Shown here: piece after piece, positions 60,609 through 64,000 of the stretch
How the letters are laid out: each line of letters opens with the position of its first letter
Position numbering within the stretch: position 1 is the first letter of the stretch
Assembly: GCA_910588845.1 (NCBI GenBank)
Contig: CAJURU010000002.1
Coordinates: 1 to 64,000 of the forward strand
Length of the DNA stretch: 64,000 nucleotides
Origin: an uncultured Lachnospiraceae bacterium
Lineage (GTDB): Bacteria > Bacillota > Clostridia > Lachnospirales > Lachnospiraceae
Direction: 5' to 3'
Notes under the pieces: generated by a model
What the model was told of the DNA's origin: nothing
Seen by the model: only the letters and a program-made list of their open reading frames with translations
Databases searched by the model: none
Translations under genes and position numbers: made by a program

Positions 60609-62150
60609 ATGAGTAAGAAACCTACCGTATTGATGATTTTAGATGGATTTGGCTTGAATGATAAGCATGAGGCGAACGCTGTATATGAAGCAAATACCCC
60701 TAATATTGATGGGTTAATGAAGGATTATCCATTTGTCAGGGGAAATGCCAGTGGGCTTGCTGTAGGGCTTCCCGACGGGCAGATGGGCAATTCTGAGGTT
60801 GGGCATTTGAATATGGGCGCAGGCAGGATTGTGTATCAGGAGCTTACGAGGATCACGAAGGAGATAGAAGACGGCAGCTTTTTTAAGAATGAAGCTTTGC
60901 TGGCGGGAATGAAGAACGCAAAAGACAACCATTCTTCTTTGCATTTGTATGGACTTCTGTCAGACGGCGGCGTGCACAGCCATATCACGCATCTCTATGG
61001 TTTGCTGGAAATGGCAAAGAGGGAGGGTCTCGAGAAAGTATACGTACATTGTTTCCTGGATGGACGCGATACGTCTCCTACTTCCGGCAAGGGCTTTATG
61101 GAAGCGCTGGAAGCGAAGATGAAAGAAATTGGCGTGGGTGAGATTGCCACAGTTTCCGGGCGTTACTATGCGATGGATCGTGATAACCGCTGGGATCGCG
61201 TGGAGAAAGCTTACCAGGCGATTGCGCTGGGCGATGGGAATCGTGTAAATAATGCAGTAGAGGCTGTAGCGGCTTCTTATGCCGAAGACGTGACCGATGA
61301 ATTTGTGGTTCCTACGGTAGTTGAGAAGGACGGCAAGCCGCTTGCAACGATTAATGACAACGATACGATTATTTTCTTTAATTTCCGCCCGGATCGTGCA
61401 AGGGAAATTTCAAGGACGTTTTGTATGGACGAGTTTGATGGGTTTGCGCGTGGCGCAAGAAAGAAAGTCACCTATGTGTGCTTTACCGAATATGATGTAA
61501 CGATTCCGAATAAATTGATTGCGTTCCATAAGGTTGAACTAAATAACACGTTTGGACAATTTTTGGCGGATCATGGCAAAACGCAGGCGAGAATTGCCGA
61601 GACAGAGAAATACGCGCATGTAACATTTTTCTTTAACGGCGGCGTAGAGGAGCCCAACGAGGGAGAAGAACGCATTCTGGTCAATTCCCCCAAGGTGGCG
61701 ACTTACGATTTGAAGCCGGAAATGAGCGCCTATGAGGTTTGTGACAAACTGGTGGGAGCAATTAAGTCAGACAAGTATGATGTGATTATCATCAATTTTG
61801 CGAACCCGGATATGGTAGGACATACTGGCGTGGAAACTGCGGCGATCAAGGCAGTGGAGGCAGTAGATGAATGTGTAGGCAAGGCAGTAGCCGCTTTGAA
61901 AGAGGTAGATGGAACGATGTTCCTGTGTGCAGACCATGGAAATGCGGAACAGTTGATTGACTATGATACAAAAGAGAGCTTTACGGCGCATACGACCAAT
62001 CCGGTTCCGTTTATCCTGATTAACTATGATGACAGTTATACGCTCAGGGAGGGCGGTTGCCTGGCGGATATTGTGCCTACGCTGATTGAAATTATGGGCA
62101 TGGAACAGCCGGCAGAAATGACAGGTAAATCCCTGCTGGTAAAGCGTTAG
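60609..62150 (+). CDS. gpmI: 2,3-bisphosphoglycerate-independent phosphoglycerate mutase
   Basis: A 513-residue, Mn-dependent glycolytic enzyme converting 3- to 2-phosphoglycerate. N-terminal LMILDGFG with metal ligand Asp, the phosphoserine motif GNSEVGHLNMGAGRI, then DGRDTSPTSGKG, FNFRPDRAREISR and CADHGNAEQLID. Length is normal. ATG 60609 follows GAGGAGG. Confidence 0.97.
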   Translation: MSKKPTVLMILDGFGLNDKHEANAVYEANTPNIDGLMKDYPFVRGNASGLAVGLPDGQMGNSEVGHLNMGAGRIVYQELTRITKEIEDGSFFKNEALLAGMKNAKDNHSSLHLYGLLSDGGVHSHITHLYGLLEMAKREGLEKVYVHCFLDGRDTSPTSGKGFMEALEAKMKEIGVGEIATVSGRYYAMDRDNRWDRVEKAYQAIALGDGNRVNNAVEAVAASYAEDVTDEFVVPTVVEKDGKPLATINDNDTIIFFNFRPDRAREISRTFCMDEFDGFARGARKKVTYVCFTEYDVTIPNKLIAFHKVELNNTFGQFLADHGKTQARIAETEKYAHVTFFFNGGVEEPNEGEERILVNSPKVATYDLKPEMSAYEVCDKLVGAIKSDKYDVIIINFANPDMVGHTGVETAAIKAVEAVDECVGKAVAALKEVDGTMFLCADHGNAEQLIDYDTKESFTAHTTNPVPFILINYDDSYTLREGGCLADIVPTLIEIMGMEQPAEMTGKSLLVKR

Positions 62151-62167
62151 TAAAAATATGAAAGAAA

Positions 62168-62208
62168 TGCAGGTCTGGCGGAATATGAGAATATTCCCCA
62201 GACTTGCA
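62168..62208 (+). terminator. Terminator after gpmI
   Basis: The arm beginning TGCAGGTCTGG (62168) pairs with the arm ending CCAGACTTGCA (62208), with ATAT/ATAT near the loop and one bulged C. The T-run is weak (TTCTTTATT). Confidence 0.65.
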
Positions 62209-62214
62209 AGTTCT

Positions 62215-62817
62215 TTATTATTTAGTTTTTATGCCAGCAGTTATAAAAATGAAGAGAAAAACATAGAGCATGCATATGAGGAAATTTGTAAGATTATGCA
62301 CGAAGCGCATATTGATTTTGAGCTGGTCTATGTATCATATGTGGGAGCAGGGGTTTGAGATTATTGAGGGTATGAAACGTTCCAGGGGAAAATAGAGCAT
62401 ATTGCATAAGAATTTTGCAGAATTGTTTTATCAGTTAATCAGCAAATCTTCCGGTATAGATATGTACCGTTCATCTGACTTTAAAATGTTGGAACGTAAA
62501 GTAGTAGATGAATAGTACCAATGCAATTTATCACAGTGTCAGGTATAGTATTTTTTATATTTGCAATTGTTTCGGGATTTTGGTTATTGTTCCAATGGAT
62601 AGCAGGAAAATCACTTGAGGAATTTACGACAGTTATTCTTCTCCTTCTAATACTGGGAAGCCTTTTGATGATTAGTTTAGGTATTATAGGATATTATCTG
62701 GCGAGAATCTATGAAGAAATAAAAGGCAGGCCGAGGAGTATTGTGCGTGAAGCTGTAGATTTAGACGTACAAGGGAAAGAGTGCCCGGCGGAGGAAAGGG
62801 ATAGAGGAATTGAATAA
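62215..62817 (+). pseudogene. Broken GtrB-like glycosyltransferase (GT2)
   Basis: Three separated pieces of a family 2 glycosyltransferase. First, YKNEEKNIEHAYEEICKIM and HIDFELVYV (to 62358). Second, after an internal loss, FEIIEGMKRSRGK ending in TAG at 62394, continuing in frame as NFAELFYQLISKSSGIDMY and DFKMLERKVVDE to a stop near 62516. Third, 62521-62817 encodes the two C-terminal membrane helices and ARIYEEIKGRPR. Internal deletions and stops make it non-functional as a whole; the last piece could be translated as a 98-residue membrane protein from ATG 62521. Confidence 0.82.
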
Positions 62818-63262
62818 GAGGTTGATAGAAGTTACTGTAAAATTATACGAAAACCAGGCAGTTCGTTATATTTTTTTTGGCGGCTGCACTACTATAGTGA
62901 ATCTTATATCTTACGGTATTTTAAGGAAGATAATTCATTGTAGTATTCTGCCGGCAAATATAATTTCTATTACATTGTCGATTATATTTGCATTTTTTGT
63001 TAATTCCCAATTTGTATTCCATTCACAGGCGGAAGGGCTGAAAGAGCATTTAAGAGAATTTATATCTTTTTTTTCGGCAAGGCTTGGTACAATGGGAATT
63101 GAGGCGGGAGGCGTAGTTTGGCTGGCATGGCTGGGAATTCCCGACATGTTAAGCAAAGTTGCGACACAGTTTTTGGTGTTACTTTTGAATTATATTTTCA
63201 GCAAATTTTTGGTATTTCGTAAGAAGAGGGAGCAAAAGTCCCATGCGTATAAAGAAAACTGA
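62810..63262 (+). CDS. GtrA family membrane protein
   Basis: A 150-residue protein with four membrane helices and the GtrA pattern QAVRYIFFGGCTTIVNLISY, FFVNSQFVFHS and FSKFLVFRKK. GtrA-type proteins flip polyprenyl-linked sugars made by GtrB-like enzymes. TTG 62810 overlaps the broken gtrB by 8 bp; TTG 62822 is an alternative start. Its usual partner is the degraded gene just upstream. Confidence 0.8.
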   Translation: MNKRLIEVTVKLYENQAVRYIFFGGCTTIVNLISYGILRKIIHCSILPANIISITLSIIFAFFVNSQFVFHSQAEGLKEHLREFISFFSARLGTMGIEAGGVVWLAWLGIPDMLSKVATQFLVLLLNYIFSKFLVFRKKREQKSHAYKEN

Positions 63263-63295
63263 GCAGACAGGCATGAAGGAAAGTTACTGAATTTC

Positions 63296-63325
63296 GTTGA
63301 CGAATGAAAATAGCCTGTATTATAA
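63296..63325 (+). promoter_or_regulatory. Predicted promoter of purC
   Basis: TTGACG (63296-63301), an 18-bp spacer and TATAAT (about 63320-63325). TTCGTTGA (63292-63299) is inverted as TCAACGAA (about 63348-63355), flanking the start site. Confidence 0.65.
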
Positions 63326-63380
63326 TGAATCAGTATGAAAAACAAAATCAACGAAGTGCAATTGAGAATGGAGGATGGCG

Positions 63381-64000
63381 ATGAGTGTTCAGGAATTTAA
63401 GCCGGTAAAAGAAGGTAAAGTACGTGAGGTTTATGACAATGGTGCAAGCATGATTATCGTGGCAACAGACAGAATATCTGCTTTTGATGTGATTTTGAAA
63501 AATAAAATTACGCAAAAGGGGGCAATTCTCACACAGATGTCGAAGTTTTGGTTTGATTTTACAAAGGATATCGTGCCGAACCACATGCTTTCCACGGATG
63601 TATCAGAAATGCCGGAGTTTTTCCAGAATGAGAACTTTGATGGGAACAGCATGAAATGCCAGAAGTTAGACATGCTTCCAGTGGAATGCATTGTACGCGG
63701 TTATATCACAGGCAGCGGTTGGGAGAGCTATCAGGCAAATGGGACAGTCTGCGGTATTCAGCTTCCGGAAGGTCTCAAAGAATCAGAACAGTTGCCGGAA
63801 CCGATCTATACCCCGACGACGAAAGCCGACTTGGGGCTTCATGATGAGCATATCACCTTTGCGGACACGGTGGAAATTTTAGAGAAGCTCCATCCGGGTA
63901 AAGGCGAACAATATGCCCAGACAATCAAAGATTGTACGCTTAATTTATATAAGAAATGCGCAGAATATGCCAGAAGTAAGGGAATTATCATTGCCGACAC
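63381..64000 (+). CDS. purC: Phosphoribosylaminoimidazole-succinocarboxamide synthase (partial)
   Basis: The first 206 codons of SAICAR synthetase, purine pathway. VKEGKVREVYD at the N-terminus, ATDRISAFDVIL, VECIVRGYITGSGW and LPEPIYTPTTKAD are diagnostic. The open frame runs off the window end, so the 3' part is missing here. ATG 63381 follows GGAGG. Confidence 0.96.
   Translation, partial: MSVQEFKPVKEGKVREVYDNGASMIIVATDRISAFDVILKNKITQKGAILTQMSKFWFDFTKDIVPNHMLSTDVSEMPEFFQNENFDGNSMKCQKLDMLPVECIVRGYITGSGWESYQANGTVCGIQLPEGLKESEQLPEPIYTPTTKADLGLHDEHITFADTVEILEKLHPGKGEQYAQTIKDCTLNLYKKCAEYARSKGIIIAD

Noticed and set aside
1..64000. Prophage, transposon or integrative element
   Set aside because: No integrase, transposase, relaxase or phage structural gene was recognised.

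Overview
The window is chromosomal DNA of an anaerobic, endospore-forming, butyrate-producing Firmicute. Gene content and order fit a gut Lachnospiraceae-type Clostridium. Supporting evidence is spoIVA, a complete spoIIIA operon and ylmC (sporulation), thl/hbd/bcd/etfBA (butyryl-CoA formation), frequent GTG/TTG starts behind strong GGAGG sites, and many Rho-independent terminators. I saw no prophage, transposase, CRISPR array, tRNA or rRNA. Family assignments are by recognition of motifs; no database search was run.

Layout. 0.1-6.8 kb: glycerol catabolism (glpP antiterminator, glpK, glpF, a GlpA-like dehydrogenase with a 2Fe-2S domain, a FAD/NAD oxidoreductase and a DUF1667 cysteine protein). 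Two leader hairpins share a motif that may bind GlpP. 6.8-11.9 kb: ylmC, a sugar ABC importer and malQ. 12.1-23.0 kb: accessory region with an ECF sigma factor/DUF4179 pair, an unassigned secreted-protein/lipoprotein/ABC exporter cassette flanked by a perfect 75-bp duplication, a TetR-controlled ABC efflux pair, and the remains of a second sigma/DUF4179 pair. 23.4-35.8 kb: chemoreceptor, spoIVA, a large leucine-rich-repeat surface protein, a metallo-beta-lactamase-fold protein, a 45-aa membrane protein, alaS, rpsU, a second sigma-70-like factor and a DUF2461 protein. rpsU and the 45-aa gene are short genes read directly from the sequence.

36.0-41.4 kb: spoIIIAA-AH behind a clear sigma-E-type promoter. 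41.6-44.1 kb: a decaying ATPase/partner pair (in-frame stop plus frameshift) and a Uma2-family protein. 44.2-51.1 kb: nrdR, yqeG, rpiB, efp, a nucleotidyltransferase/hexosamine-kinase/galE sugar cluster, a nested palindrome, and a reverse-strand HD-GYP-like gene that has lost its HD residues. 51.3-58.3 kb: a SleB-like coiled-coil hydrolase, then thl, hbd, bcd, etfB and etfA with a Rex-like operator and no crotonase gene. 58.4-64.0 kb: ECF transporter S component, CapA-like lipoprotein, gpmI, a broken gtrB-like glycosyltransferase, gtrA and the 5' part of purC.

The most unusual items are: (i) a dispersed structured repeat (CCTAAGG arms around a CCCAGC-GAA-GCTGGG hairpin) at three loci with compensatory base changes; (ii) the secreted-protein/ABC cassette between 75-bp direct repeats; (iii) terminators ahead of ylmC and spoIVA whose 3' arms are also the ribosome-binding sites of those genes, with sporulation-type -10 motifs in their loops.
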